Positions 32,084 through 43,209 of a stretch of 64,000 nt of DNA are shown in pieces. This stretch comes from Phaseolus vulgaris (lineage: Eukaryota > Streptophyta > Magnoliopsida > Fabales > Fabaceae). The translations under genes were made by a program, and so were the position numbers. Each line of letters starts with the position of its first letter. Within the stretch, counting starts at the first letter, position 1. The notes below the pieces were generated by a model. That model did not search any database. It saw only the letters and a list, made by a program, of their open reading frames with translations, and was not told the DNA's origin. The stretch spans positions 15,881,447 through 15,945,446 of the forward strand of contig NC_023750.2 of the NCBI RefSeq assembly GCF_000499845.2, in the 5' to 3' direction.

Positions 32084-34202
32084 CCATGCCTCCCAAACCT
32101 TAATCCAAAGACCTTGAAGACCTTCTTCATGTCATCTGGAAACGCCTCACAACCATTCAATCTCAATTGGAGACCAATGAAACTCGCTAGACTAACAATT
32201 AGGCACGTAAGGACCTCCTCCATTCCTATCTCACCATGTTACAAGACTAGGTTTCTACTTTATCTCCTACTGGTCTTCACAATTTATTTTTTCACATGAG
32301 AAACCCAACAATTTAACACCTCCATTCCCATCACCCAAACCACCCAAACTACAACTTACTTTTTTTGAAGGACCAAAACCATTGGACGAGTTTTTCCAAG
32401 AATAACAATACTTTAATTTTTACGATATATTCTTCAGAAAATAGATATCTATGGTTCCTTTTCACATGAAAAGAGATGCTCTTAACTGGTTTAAGTGAAT
32501 CCATTACAATCATCTCGTCATCGATTGGCCTTCCTTTACATGTTCGTTAGAATTATATTTTGGCCCTTCCTCATACACAAACCACCAAGAAGAATTATTC
32601 AAATTTCACCAAAAAACAACAATCATTGATTACCAACACAAATTTAAGAAATTATGCAATTGTGTACATGGCTTGACTCCTGCTCTTAACTGGTTTAAGT
32701 GGATGCATTACAATCATCTCGTCATCGATTGGCCTTCCTTTACATGTTCATTAGAATTATATTTTGGCATTTCCTCATACACAAACCACCAAGAAGAATT
32801 ATTCAAATTTCACCAAAAAACAACAATCATTGATTACCAACACAAATTTATGAAATTATGCAATTGTGTACATGGCTTGACTCCTGCTCTTAACTGGTTT
32901 AAGTGGATGCATTACAATCATCTCGTCATCGATTGGCCTTCCTTTACATGTTCGTTAGAATTATATTTTGGCATTTCCTCATACACAAACCACCAAGAAG
33001 AATTATTCAAATTTCACCAAAAAACAACAATCATTGATTACCAACACAAATTTAAGAAATTATGCAATTGTGTACATGGCTTGACTCCTGCTCTTAACTG
33101 GTTTAAGTGGATGCATTACAATCATCTCGTCATCGATTGGCCTTCCTTTACATGTTCGTTAGAATTATATTTTGGCCCTTCCTCATACACAAACCACCAA
33201 GAAGAATTATTCAAATTTCACCAAAAAACAACAATCATTGATTATCAAGACAAATTTGAGAAATTATGCAATTGTGTACATGGCTTGACTCCTACTCTTA
33301 ACTGGTTTAAGTGGATGCATTACAATCATCTCTTCATCGATTGGCCTTCCTTTACATGTTCGTTAGAATTATATTTTGGCATTTCCTCATACACAAACCA
33401 CCAAGAAGAATTATTCAAATTTCACCAAAAAACAACAATCATTGATTATCAAGACAAATTTGAGAAATTATGCAATTGTGTACATGGCTTGACTCCTACT
33501 CTTAACTGGTTTAAGTGGATGCATTACAATCATCTCTTCATCGATTGGCCTTTCTTTACATGTTCGTTAGAATTATATTTTGGCCTTTCCTCATACACAA
33601 ACCACCAAGAAGAATTATTCAAAGTTCACCAAAAAACAACAATCATTGATTACCAACACGAATTTGAGAAATTATGCAACTGTGTACATGGCTTGACTCC
33701 TGCTCTTAACTGGTTTAAGTGGATGCATTACAATAATCTCGTCATCGATTGGCCTTCCTTTACATGTTTGTTAGAATTATATTTTGGCCCTTCCTCATAC
33801 ACAAACGACCAAGAAGAATTATTCAAATTTCACCAAAAAACAACAATCATTGATTACCAAGACAAATTTGAGAAATTATGCAATTGTGTACATGGCTTGA
33901 CTCCTGCTCTTAACTAGTTGAAGTGGATGCATTACAATCATCTCGTCATCAATTGGCCTTCCTTTACATGTTCGTTAGAATTATATTTTGGCCCTTCCTC
34001 ATACACAAACCACCTAGAAGAATTATTCAAATTTCACAAAAAAACAACAATCATTGATTACCAAGACAAATTTGAGAAATTATGCAATTGTGTACATGGC
34101 TTGACTCCTGAAACAATTATCAACTGTTTCATATCAAGTATTATTCCTGAGATCCACAGAGAAATTACCATCCTGAACCCCTATTCCATCTCACAAGCTA
34201 TT
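32084..34202 (+). pseudogene. Gag of Reina-like gypsy element G, with an expanded internal repeat
   Basis: It begins MPPKP (then a stop) with LEDLLHVIWKRLTTIQSQLE, typical of a plant gypsy gag N-terminus. The central gag segment, which normally occurs once, is present eight times in tandem (32479-34110). An open frame of 414 codons (32673-33917) spans copies 2 to 7 and ends at a TAG replacing the Trp codon of copy 8. After the array, ILNPYSISQAI is interrupted by insertion E. The next residues, GLAKLIEDKIKDSK, are found at 40977 onward. The normal domain lies in the retrotransposon gag (capsid) family. Confidence 0.85.
32479..34110 (+). repeat. Eight in-frame tandem copies of a 204-bp gag segment
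   Basis: CTCTTAAC recurs at 32479, 32683, 32887, 33091, 33295, 33499, 33703 and 33907: an exact 204-bp period, or 68 codons. Each copy encodes LNWFKWMHYNHLVIDWPSFT to CNCVHGLTP. Copies differ by only a few substitutions. The first has diverged more at its left end (AAGTGAATCC). The period is a multiple of three, so the reading frame was kept through the expansion. Confidence 0.97.
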
Positions 34203-34832
34203 TGATGTGAGTTGATTTTGGGATTGTACATTTTATTGGTTGCTATTTATTTATGATTTTTGATTTAGCAATTATGGTGAGAACCCTAAGAAGATTCCAC
34301 TGGACACGAACTTAACCAAGTGGTTAAGTAGGTTTGAAGGTTCACTTCAGAAGAGTAAAGAGAAAAAAACAATTATAAGGTGACAAAAGATGCAGCGGAA
34401 GATAAGGCACGAGTATTTAGATTTATTAGGTAATGAAAAATATAAGGCCTGTCAACATGATTGTTTTTTCAAGTGTAAGGTGAGATATTGTGACCTGGTT
34501 TATCTTTATTTTCTTTGTCTTTTTCATTTTCTCTTTTGTTTTTAATTTTTATTTGGTCCTCATGAACTTCTTTGCGATAGAGGGATTTTAAGATAACCTT
34601 ATGCCCTTGGAAGTTGAAAGAAATTTTATTGGTATGACCATCATGTAAAACTTCTCTATCATTTTGCCAAGTCATTTTGAAAAACATGTGTTGCTTCCAT
34701 TGGCACAACATCACATAAAACCTCATCTTTATACTTTCCTATAGCAAAAGTTATGAGGACTTGTTTAGTAACCATGATTTCACCTTTGGCACTAAGTCAT
34801 TGTAGTTTATAAGGCTTTGTATGAGCAATAGT
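34203..34832 (-). pseudogene. LTR fragment and protease remnant of CRM-like element E
   Basis: On the minus strand the protease-region text [17 protein letters not shown], followed after a frame break by [20 protein letters not shown], matches the intact copy at 47163-51764. It joins, with pol deleted, a truncated LTR. That LTR shares ACAATTATAAGGTGACAAA and TGCAGCGGAA with the other LTR near 40125-40160. The coding part ends at 34832, where the CACTA terminus starts. Confidence 0.7.
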
Positions 34833-35959
34833 CACTACAAAAAATCGTGTATAAAGTGGCGGTTTTAATATGGCGGTTATTAATAACTGCCACAAGTTTC
34901 CGTATAAAACGACATCTTAGTAACCGCCACAATTATCCTTCATAATGTGTCATTTTGAACTGCCACAATTCTCTTTCGAAATAAAAACCCCACGTTTTCC
35001 TTCCCTCCATACACCATTCCTCATTATTCCCATTTTTTTTTTAAAACCTTCTTTGACTCTTGGGAAAACTCATTAGAAACCCTTCCATTGGATTTTGAAA
35101 TTAAACATGACTCTTCCTTCTCTCTGTAAGTTGTCTTCTGTTACAAAACCCTCTCGCTTTCACGAAACCCTTTCGCCTTCACTCACTCTCGCGCGCCCTA
35201 AACCTAACCCTTACTCTTGCGTCCTTCACTCACTCTCGCCGCCTCCTTGCAAGGATTTGAAACTTTTGTCTGTCATTGTTTGTTCAGGTTTGTGTTGTAT
35301 AACCTTGTATTTGAAATCTATTGTTGCATTGCCATTGCCGTGTGAAATCCATTGTGGTTTTTAATTGTGAAATCTATTGTGAACAAATATTATGTATGGC
35401 CACGTCAAATCGTATTTGTCGTCGCAAAGGTTTGTCTTTCGTTCCTTTCCCAACTTCACTGAGTTGTTTTGTTTAACCTATTTTGTGTAAATTTGGTTAG
35501 TTAATTTGATTACTTGTGTGATAATTTGGTTGGAAATCGTGAACAACTTGTGATGAGATGGTAGTGTGTATTACTTGGGAAAAACTAAGTTATTTTCTTC
35601 TTTTTCTTTTGGTTTGGAATATGTGTGGTTACTACTAACTATTATACATGAAAACAGGTCAAAGCCCTTTCATTTTGGAATCGTTGATGAAGTGGTTCTG
35701 TCTTGATAGACGAGGGAAGAAATCCTTTGTTAATTAGTGGTGAGGTAGGCTTAACATAATTTTTAATTTTGCTTGTTGTGGTTCGCCAAATCATTACCAT
35801 CCTCTTTCATACCCAGGTTGGCAGTATTAAAAAGAATATTTCATCTGCTCAAGCTCAATGAAAGATGACTTCTTCTCCTTCTTTATTGCAGGCTAGTAAA
35901 GATGTTGCACGAGATGTTGCACGATTCCCTGTTGCTGCAGAAGTTGCTCAAGCTCAACT
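34833..35959. mobile_element. One end of a CACTA-type DNA transposon
   Basis: It starts CACTACAAAAAATCG, the classical CACTA terminus. Subterminal motifs follow in both orientations (GTGGCGGTT, AACCGCCAC, ACTGCCAC) over about 140 bp. The remainder (to 35959) resembles a gene start: C/T-rich leader text near 35100-35250 and possible splice sites. No transposase domain is visible. The opposite CACTA end is absent, because the segment abuts the truncated antisense gene of F. Confidence 0.65.
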
Positions 35960-38239
35960 GCAGATGTCGTCTCTCTCTTTCTCAGTTTTCCCCAAGAGGA
36001 CCTCCCGATCTACGGACCTCTTCTCAAGGTTTTCTACCTTGGCGGCATCTGCTTTAATTGACGCCTCTAGGCTAGCCACCTTGAGACGATAGGGGACCAA
36101 CTTGCTCTCCAGCTCGATCTTCTCTTGAGCTAAAAGGTGCACCTTGTGGCGTAGATCGGTGGCCTTGCGCGCCACCCGCAGCTCGGTGCTCATGGCATCC
36201 TCCACTCGGGAATGATCGATCTCCGCGAGCATAAGGTTGCAGGACAACTTCTCTGCCTCAATCCTTATTAGGCGATTCTCCTCTTGGAGCACGGAGATGT
36301 CATCCTGGAGTTTCTTGCTGGAACTCTCCACAGCTTTTGATATGATGGAGGGGAAATCCTCTGCCATGATCTTAAGTTTTGCTGAGAAGGGTTCCCACAC
36401 CCTTTTGACCTCAAGAGAGAGGTTTGCTCGTGGAGGCACCAGGGGAGCCTGTCGCTAGTTCTCGTCACCACCTTCTCGAGTTGGCTGTTGAGTTGGAGCT
36501 TCTTGACGTGGTGGCGACGAGGGGGACTCGGTGATGATGATAGGCGAGTTGTGAGCACCTTCATCCCCGCCTGGTGCAGCTTCCGCAGTTGAGGCGGTTG
36601 AAGGAGGACCCCCTCCAGCAGATACATATGGCGTGGAGGCGCTCGGGGGGTTCTCCATGAAGTTGGGCTCAGCAGCCTCAACCACGGGAAATGCAGCCGC
36701 CAAGGGAACTGCTTGGACTGGTGATGCGGGAGCTGGGGGAGGAGGCGGTGTTGGAGGTGGAGCTGGCTGAGAAGGCGGTGTTGATGTTGGAAGAGGAGGT
36801 AGATCGGGTAGTGAAGAAGGCGCCACCCTCCTTCTTTTCGTGATGAGACCGTCCTCAGTCGCCTCATCATCTTCTTCTTCGTCCTCATGAACCACCTGAG
36901 GGGTTTTCCTCTTTGGTTTCCTGAGGACGAGTTTTTTGCGTTGCGCGGGCTAGGCCTCTGAAGGAGCTGGGCCTTTAGGAGGCGATCTGCCCTGGGCAGC
37001 GGCGATCTCCACCACTGAATTGGGAACGGTCTGGGAGCCCGACGCCAACCCATGGGCTCGGGCGAGCGCCCTCAATTCAGCCAGTTTTCCCTTGCCCAAC
37101 ATGAGATCTGCATAATACGAAGGTATACAGGTCAACTCAGAGACAAAGATAAACACATGAGTCAGTATGCAAGTAAAGCAAAGAAGTGGTGCAGAAAATA
37201 AGGACCAAGTCTTGTGCGCAGCAGACAAGACGCCCAACAACGGTTAACAGAAGTACAGTGCAGGGCAAAGACTTAAGCGCTGAGATAAGCACTAACCTAT
37301 GCGATCCTCGAGTTGATCTTCGAAAAACTCGAAGGAAATGAGCGCAGTGGTGAGGAAGGTGATGTTTGCGTCTGCCACGCTCTTCCAGAAGAGGCACAGA
37401 TCTTTGTCCAAAGCGCCCATGCTGTCAGGGCTCCTTGGCCTCCTGAAGCTTCCTTTGGATTCTTTATTTCCCTTGTTTACCCAGTACAAGGGAAAGTCGT
37501 CGAGCAGCGAGGCGTCCTGGTCGTTTTGGCGCACTTGGACAAATTTTCCCTTCCAATCCTTGTACGATTGCTGGAAGATAGAGAGGATCGACCTCCCAAC
37601 AATCCCGTTCAGACTCACCCAAAGGCGATCTCCCGAATGCTTAGCTTCAAAAAGGAAAAGGAAAACGTCCATTGACGCTGGCAGTCCCAGATGTGCGCAT
37701 ATAATTTGAAACGCCCGCACGAACGCCCAGCTGTTGGGATGAAGCTAGGCGGGGGCGATGTCGAGCTCGGTCAGCAGCTCTTGCTCAAAACGAGTGAAGG
37801 GAAACCTAAGTTTCACCTTCTTGAATAAGGTGGTGTATACAAAGCAGAACAACTCGCCGTTGTTCCCTTTGTCGTCTACACAAACTGGCACGTCGGGAGG
37901 GCAAGGTAGCACCATCAGCTTGTCGTCGTGCTCCTTGTGGAACGACAGGTGGGGCTCATCCCCTTTCTTCAACCGAAGAACTGCCCCAGCAGAATTTACT
38001 GAAGAAGTCTCCTTCAGCAAAGTCGAGTTGGCCCACGGGTATAGCTTCTTGTAGTCGGGGGAAGGAATGGAGGCACCTCCGGCAATGGGTGGAGTTGCCT
38101 GAGCAAGGTTGGGGTGAGAGGTTGCAGGCCTCTCAGCCTGGGAAGAGGAAGCACCAGGTGCTCGTGGTGGGTTATAAGCTTGAGAGGGAGGGTTTCGTGA
38201 CGAGGGAGGAGGATTTGGGGTGATCTTTGAGCGAGCCAT
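35960..38239 (-). pseudogene. Antisense gene of Tat element F
   Basis: The ATG is at 38239 (MARSKITPNPPPSS). Predicted exon 1 ends at 37297. A 189-bp intron (37296-37108) is in phase 1, as in A. Exon 2 begins DLMLGKGKLAELRALARAHG. The conserved domain has LRFPFTRFEQELLTEL, LHPNSWAFVRAFQIICAHL and FEAKHSGDRLWVSLNG. The Pro/Ser-rich middle and the coiled-coil tail (QEKIELESKLVPYRLKVASL) are retained. TAG stops interrupt it at about 37747 (a Gln codon in relatives), 36950 and 36455. The C-terminus is cut at KERDD, where CACTA-linked sequence starts. An upstream intron (38480-38248) precedes the ATG. Confidence 0.82.
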
Positions 38240-38480
38240 CGCGGAAACTGCAAAGGAAAAAGAAAGGGAAAGGTGAGCAGAGTTCGCAGAGGCTGGCTCG
38301 ATTGTGAAAGAAGGATGAAAAAACGAACGAGCGAAGGTTCGTTGTAGTGGAGACGAAGCCCTAAGTAACGAGAAGGAAAAAACAGAAGAAACAGCCCACA
38401 GCGTATGCACCAGACAGTTAATGGATGATGCGAATCGGTCAAAATGCAGGAAAACTCAACAGAAGAAGTAAAGGGAGTAC

Positions 38481-38833
38481 CTTTCGATGATCGGACGAAC
38501 GCTGAAGGAAGTTGAGTATTCAGAAGGTTGAAGAGCGTCGTGGGTTTTTGCAGAAGAAGTTCAAAGCATTTGAGGAGGCAAAGAGGTGATGGAACAGTAG
38601 AAGTGAAATGGGTTTAAGGGTTTTTCAAATGGTTTTTGGAAGCGTAAACGACAACTAAAGATAACCGTCGATGAAACCACGTGTCGAGCGATTGGGAGAA
38701 TGTTTGGTGGAGCGTCAGGAAAGCAGAAAGTACAAACGTTTGGAATTCTGTGCCAGCGCCACGTAGATCGATAGTGACGCGACTCCTTTAGTCTTTTCGC
38801 TGGACAAGTCTTCGCTTAAGACTGGGGGGCTTG
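38481..38833 (-). promoter_or_regulatory. Promoter and leader region of F's antisense gene, with polypurine tract
   Basis: GGAACAGTAG at 38591-38600 (minus: CTACTGTTCC) matches the block upstream of the antisense gene in A and C. The tract GACTGGGGGGCTTG near 38819-38833 is F's polypurine tract on the plus strand. There is no other coding sequence. Confidence 0.6.
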
Positions 38834-39674
38834 TGTACCGCCCTGGTAGTCGGAAGTGATGACGTGGCATCAAGCTATTATATAGGCGTGTTGGATAGGG
38901 CACCTGGTTGGCAGAAGGGAAGGAAGTCGGGGGGTTCAAGTAGTCACCGGGTTGGAGATGAAGTCGCCAGATGTGAGCCCAGGCGACCATGTGATTAGAG
39001 ATCGCCGAGACAAGGACATCGCCAAAGATGAAGGCAGATAGACACTTCCCAGCTGGCCAGAAGATGAGGTCGGGGGATAGCTCACTTGAACATGCACGGT
39101 GAAGCAGGTAGGGCAGATCATGAAGGCGGCCGGCGAGACCACAGGGGAGGTGTGTACGAAGGCACCCGAGCTCGCCACCTAGAAGAGATCACGCTCCAAG
39201 GCAACTATGCACTGAGTTGTATCATGCATAAGTAACTTAGCCAAAAAACCTGAAGACTAAGAAATAGCGCCCAAGTCAAGGATGCTCCAGATGATGGCAC
39301 GTGTACAGCTGGATGCGAGCCACGTGTCCAGATGTGTAACTGCCAGGAGAGAGAAAGTGCCCAGGTATATAAGAGTTTCCAACGAACTTCTGAGGTACGC
39401 ACGTTCAGATTGTTTCTTTACACTTGCAAGTCTTGAGTACGCTGAGAGAGAACTGGTCACGGTTCCTTAGAGTTCTTGAGTTTTTACTCTTAAGTAATTG
39501 GTGGTTCAGTCGCTGACTTGGGCGTCGGAGCGTGATCGGCCGCAGTGGCGCCGTTTCGTCTTTTGCAGGTTCTTGAGGTGGAATCGCGGTGAAGGACGGA
39601 GGCTAACACGGTGCAGAAGTCGATCCAAGTTTGACGAGGCAAAGCTCCAGCGTTTTGGTCAGCAGGCAGGATCA
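38834..39674 (+). repeat. 3' LTR of Tat element F
   Basis: 841 bp, TGTACCGCCC to GCAGGATCA. Two G-boxes (CACGTG at 39298-39303 and 39321-39326) precede a TATA box TATATAAG near 39366. The arrangement and text are shared with the LTR of element C, so F and C are one subfamily. Confidence 0.85.
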
Positions 39675-40025
39675 GTTCTTTTGTTTGGATAATTGGCAGC
39701 TATGTGCCCAATACCTAAATATTTAAAACATTTTGTACTTGAGGTTTTGGTTGGCGATTTAGTACTAGAAGGAGAAGGATTTTTAGAAGTTTGTGGGGTG
39801 GATTCCTTGGAAGGATTATCTTGTTTTGAAAATTTATTTTTACCCTTCCAAGATGAGTCATAAAAGCCATCATTATGAGTATGTTTGAAATATGTTTTCT
39901 TAAAAAGTTGTGATTCAACCTTGATGGCTGGGTGAACCAATTTTTCCAAAGATGAATTCTCATAAAGTTCTACGACATTTTGAATTTCTCTTCCCAATCT
40001 ACTCACAAATCTAGCAATCTTTGAC
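39675..40025 (-). pseudogene. Gag remnant of CRM-like element E
   Basis: On the minus strand the frame has RLGREIQNVVELYENSSLEK, SSWKGKNKFSKQ and a zinc-knuckle remnant CFKYLGIGHIAANY, in which one cysteine is tyrosine in each half. It stops at the LTR of F. The gag text that should follow to the protease remnant at 34832 is missing (about 100 residues). Confidence 0.75.
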
Positions 40026-40971
40026 TCTATAAAAATAGTGGCCTTAACAAAAGGGGGGAGGTGAATTGTTTAAGTAAATTTTTTGCAAATACTGTTATCA
40101 CTTCAAAAGGGCAAAGAGAAAAAGACAATTATAAGGTGACAAATGGTGCAGCGGAAATTAAGACAAGGAATAAGTAAACAAGAAGAACAAAGCAAAGAAC
40201 AAATTAAATATTAAAAGAAGACATGTATGGAATGGAATGAGGCGTAAATAAAAGATAAAAGGGGGAGACATGAAGAGATCTTATGGAAAGAAAGGAAGTC
40301 ACGCCACTTGGAGCAGAGGTACTTCAAGATTAGTGATGCAAGAGCCGCCACTTGAGATATTACCCACCCAAGATAAGACCCATATAACTTGAGTCGCCAC
40401 TTGAGACATTACCCACCCAATATAAGACCCAACATGAGAGCTTACAAGGCTAAGAAAATCACTCCTGCATAGTTTCTTTACTATTCAAATCAAGTTGAAA
40501 ATACATGAGGCAAGACACCCTATTTATAAGAAGGGGTGCCTTGGTGGGCAAGATGGGTGAAGGGTAGAAATGGCAAGGGAGAGGGCTACCTAGGGTGTAA
40601 AACCACACCTTTAAGCATAACTTTTAGAAGGTAGGTTAAAAATCCTAATTCCAGGTGCCCTGTCTTGAAAAAATGGGCTTGGTACAAGCCCATTTCGCTA
40701 AGTACACTCCATTTTATTGTATGTGAACCTACTCTAGCCTATTTTTCTATTTGGACCCCAAAACTGAGCCCAAATTATTTACAAACATGTTTTGTCTTTT
40801 AAGAAGATTATAAGAAAGAATAATTGATGTTCTGGTCTATGCCAAGTTCTTCTTCTAGTGAGGTCCGTCTGATATTTGGTGGGGCCTTGACTTGATTGTT
40901 GAGATGACTTCTCACAGTGTGAATTGTCTCTTGAGTCCTTGATCATCTTCTTGGCTACTTGGATTGTATCA
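40026..40971 (-). repeat. 5' LTR of CRM-like element E
   Basis: On the minus strand it starts TGATACAATCC at 40971. A TATA-like TATAAATAGGG lies near 40525-40535 (minus). CGCCACTTGGA text is shared with E2's LTR. The junction with gag near 40026 is approximate, because leader and PBS are not seen. Confidence 0.55.
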
Positions 40972-40976
40972 TTATT

Positions 40977-41446
40977 GGCCTAGCTAAGCTCATAGAAGAC
41001 AAAATCAAGGATTCCAAGCCTAGAACCACTCACCCCCTCCATACCCCACCATTTTTAACCCCACCAACACCCCCTGACCGTTCACATTCCATCTCTTCAC
41101 CAACCCATAACGTCCCCATTAAATATCTTAGTCCCACACAACTATAAAAATGTCGCGCTCCGGCATTTAACACTTAGACATCCCGATTTAACCCAGTCCA
41201 CCCTTTAGAGTCATGGTAGGTAATAGCTCCTTCATAACATGTCAAGGCATTTGTCCTTCAATACATATGTCTCTCCAAACCTTAGTTTTTAGTGTTCCCT
41301 TCTATCTCCTACCTATAGAAGCAGCAAATATGGTTCTGGGAATTGAGTGGTTCCGCATGTTGGGCCCCATTCAAGAAGATTTTTCTCACCTCAACAAATA
41401 TATCACCTTCACAGCTATAACTCCACCTACCCCAACCCAAGACACT
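40977..41446 (+). pseudogene. Gag end and protease fragment of gypsy element G
   Basis: GLAKLIEDKIKDSK continues the gag broken at 34202. After Pro/Thr-rich text to LSPTQL the zinc-knuckle region is missing. Then VMVGNSSFITCQGICPSIHM and LPIEAANMVLGIEWFRMLGP give the retropepsin-like region of Reina-type gypsy elements, although the catalytic Asp segment itself is not seen. The element is cut by another LTR at 41447. Confidence 0.75.
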
Positions 41447-41915
41447 TGTTAGAATTAATGGCTTAAACAAGAGGGGGGTGAATTGTTTGTCAAAAGATTT
41501 TCGAAAAGATTGAGTAAGAATGAAGTTTTATCAACAATAAAGGAAGGCAATCAAACAATGTAAACGAAACTATTTGCAGAATTTCAATCGGTTGAAACTT
41601 CGTTTTAACCGGTTGTTTATGGCAGAAGCAAAAGCATAATTAAAACAAGCAGTTTATAAGGAGTGAGAGAGAGAGATTACTCAGTCAATTTATACTGGTT
41701 CACTCAACATTGAGCTACATCCACTTCCCATAACAACCATTGGGTTCCATTAGTAATCAATCAGAGATTACAAATCACACAAACACAAAAAGGTGATCTT
41801 GATACCACAAGAACCACTCACCCTCTTCGCTATACACACTCTTAGTCAGAACACCCTCTGACTTTACAGGATTTCCACACACTTCACAAGTTTATAAAAG
41901 AACAAATACAAGAAT
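41447..41915 (-). repeat. Copia-like LTR fragment in reverse orientation
   Basis: TGTTAGAATTAATGGC at the left is followed by ACAAGAGGGGGGTGAATTG, typical of the end of many legume copia LTRs read on the opposite strand. Further in are GGTTCACTCAACATTGAGC-like leader text and simple GA repeats (about 41668-41681). No second end, PBS or coding part was recognised, so the right limit is approximate. Confidence 0.4.
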
Positions 41916-42530
41916 CATGAAAGGAACAAATTACACCTGAGTTTACTTCGGAAGAGGGTCGAGTAAACAAAACAGAAGGCACCCTCGGGGTCGGAGGCTT
42001 CATCAGCACACACCGGTTCCCCCACGCGACAAGCCACCATCCGCACGAATTTATCATGATCTTTTCCAAACACGCGTGACGGGTGGCACGATTATCTCTA
42101 CCTATAAGTTGCTATACTTTTTAGGGACGTGAAAGTGGATGTCTCCCCCAAAAGGTCCGCTGGAGCCCAACGGTACAAAGACTCGTAAAAGGAGGCAGGT
42201 GGGGAGGGACTGAGGAAAGTGGAGGAACAAAAGATGACGATGAGGTCGAAGCAGAATCCGAAGGGGAAGCCGGTTTGAGAACTCGCCTCGTTCGCTTGGT
42301 CATCTTGACGAGAAAGCTAAAAGGAAAAAGAAAGGAGAGACTTTAGAAGGGAAGCAGCGTGACTCGCCAACACCGGAAGAAACCCAGAAAAATGAAGACT
42401 CAAAAATATGAGCAGTAGAAATGAATGCGCAGAGAAATGCGAGAATCATAAACAGTCCCAGGCAGTTATAAGCACATTACAAGCGGCGAAATCATAAATG
42501 GCAAAGTGACCGGGAAAGAAAAATCATACC
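41916..42530. other. Unassigned GC-richer segment
   Basis: A minus-strand frame (42303-42121) starts MTKRTRRVLKPASPSDSAST and is Ser/Pro-rich, somewhat like the start of plant transposon proteins at the env position. No conserved domain follows. It is probably transposon-derived. Confidence 0.3.
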
Positions 42531-43191
42531 TGATGGAAGAGGCCCAAGCTTGGGCCTTAATTCAAGCCCAACAACTAGGTCCATGGCAAAGAGGATTCAA
42601 GAAGATTGAGACTCTGCTACTGATGGCAGAGAAATGTTTCTTTATATGTTCAAAGAGGATCACAAGAAGTAAAGCCCAAGCCATGAGAGCTAGTTTCTTT
42701 ATTTGTAATTTCAGTAGAATAGGGTTCCTTTAGCATAATGGGGGGTGTGCTTATCATTGTAGCTTGAGTAAAGCCTTTTAGGGTAAGAAATTAACCTAAC
42801 TTCTAGAACTTTGCTCCTAGGGTGCGACATTGACTTTAGTCAAAACCCTAGCAGCCGCTCTTTTGTGTATTCCCCTTCTTACCCTTGCTTCTTGTTCTCC
42901 AAAGAACTTGAACCTATATAATGGGGTGCTTGACTCATGTTTTAATAAGATCAATTTTATGAGTAAATTGCTGCCAAATATTGCAAGCTTTTACTCCCTT
43001 GTCTAGTCTCTCTAGGTTAGACCCTTTGATCTTCACCTCCACCTTTCTTCAAGTGATATGGCCCAACCAATCACTCTTCATACCTTTCATGCACCTACAA
43101 GGACACCATAGCTCTATATGAGCCCTCCTTGATCCATCACATCCATTGCTTCCGCCACCCTTTTCAAATCTCCAAGAAGAACAACCCATCA
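42531..43191 (+). repeat. 5' LTR of CRM-like copy B1
   Basis: 661 bp from TGATGGAAGAGG to ACAACCCATCA. The first 200 bp could encode a tail with QAQQLGPWQRGF and RITRSKAQAMRA. This resembles the C-terminus of the intact B2 polyprotein (AQAQQG repeats, [10 protein letters not shown]), where the ORF extends into the LTR. PBS-like sequence follows at 43194. Confidence 0.7.
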
Positions 43192-43193
43192 TT

Positions 43194-43209
43194 TGGTATC
43201 TAAGCTTTG
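43194..43209 (+). promoter_or_regulatory. Primer binding site of CRM-like copy B1
   Basis: TGGTATCTAAGCTTTG follows the LTR after two bases. It is two changes from the TGGTATCAGAGC complement of initiator tRNA-Met. Confidence 0.65.

Larger units (their letters stand above)
35960..39674 (+). mobile_element. Truncated Tat element F: antisense gene, polypurine tract and 3' LTR
   Basis: Only the 3' part of the element remains: antisense gene (35960-38239, minus), its promoter region, the polypurine tract near 38820 and an LTR (38834-39674). The LTR end GCAGGATCA is followed directly by gag sequence of element E, which marks the insertion site. The 5' LTR, gag and pol are lost at the 35960 junction. 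Confidence 0.8.
34203..40971 (-). mobile_element. CRM-like element E inserted in gypsy G, itself disrupted
   Basis: It begins TGATGTGAGTTG and ends TTGTATCA (minus: TGATACAATCC to AACTCACATCA), as in related copy E2. Flanking pentamers are CTATT (34198-34202) and TTATT (40972-40976), a target duplication with one mismatch. Removing 34203-40976 rejoins G's gag in frame. Inside are an LTR fragment, part of protease (to 34832), a CACTA end, Tat fragment F, part of gag (39675-40025) and an LTR (to 40971). Pol is missing. Confidence 0.75.

Noticed and set aside
32479..34110. CRISPR-like regular spacing
   Set aside because: Units are contiguous with no unique spacers and encode gag. It is a tandem duplication in a eukaryotic element. 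The same holds for the 37-bp array at 59160-59583.
36268..37053. 261-codon minus-strand ORF in F
   Set aside because: It is an alternative frame of the antisense gene's Pro/Ser-rich exon 2, giving a biased Leu/Pro/Arg/His string. The conserved frame is the other one.
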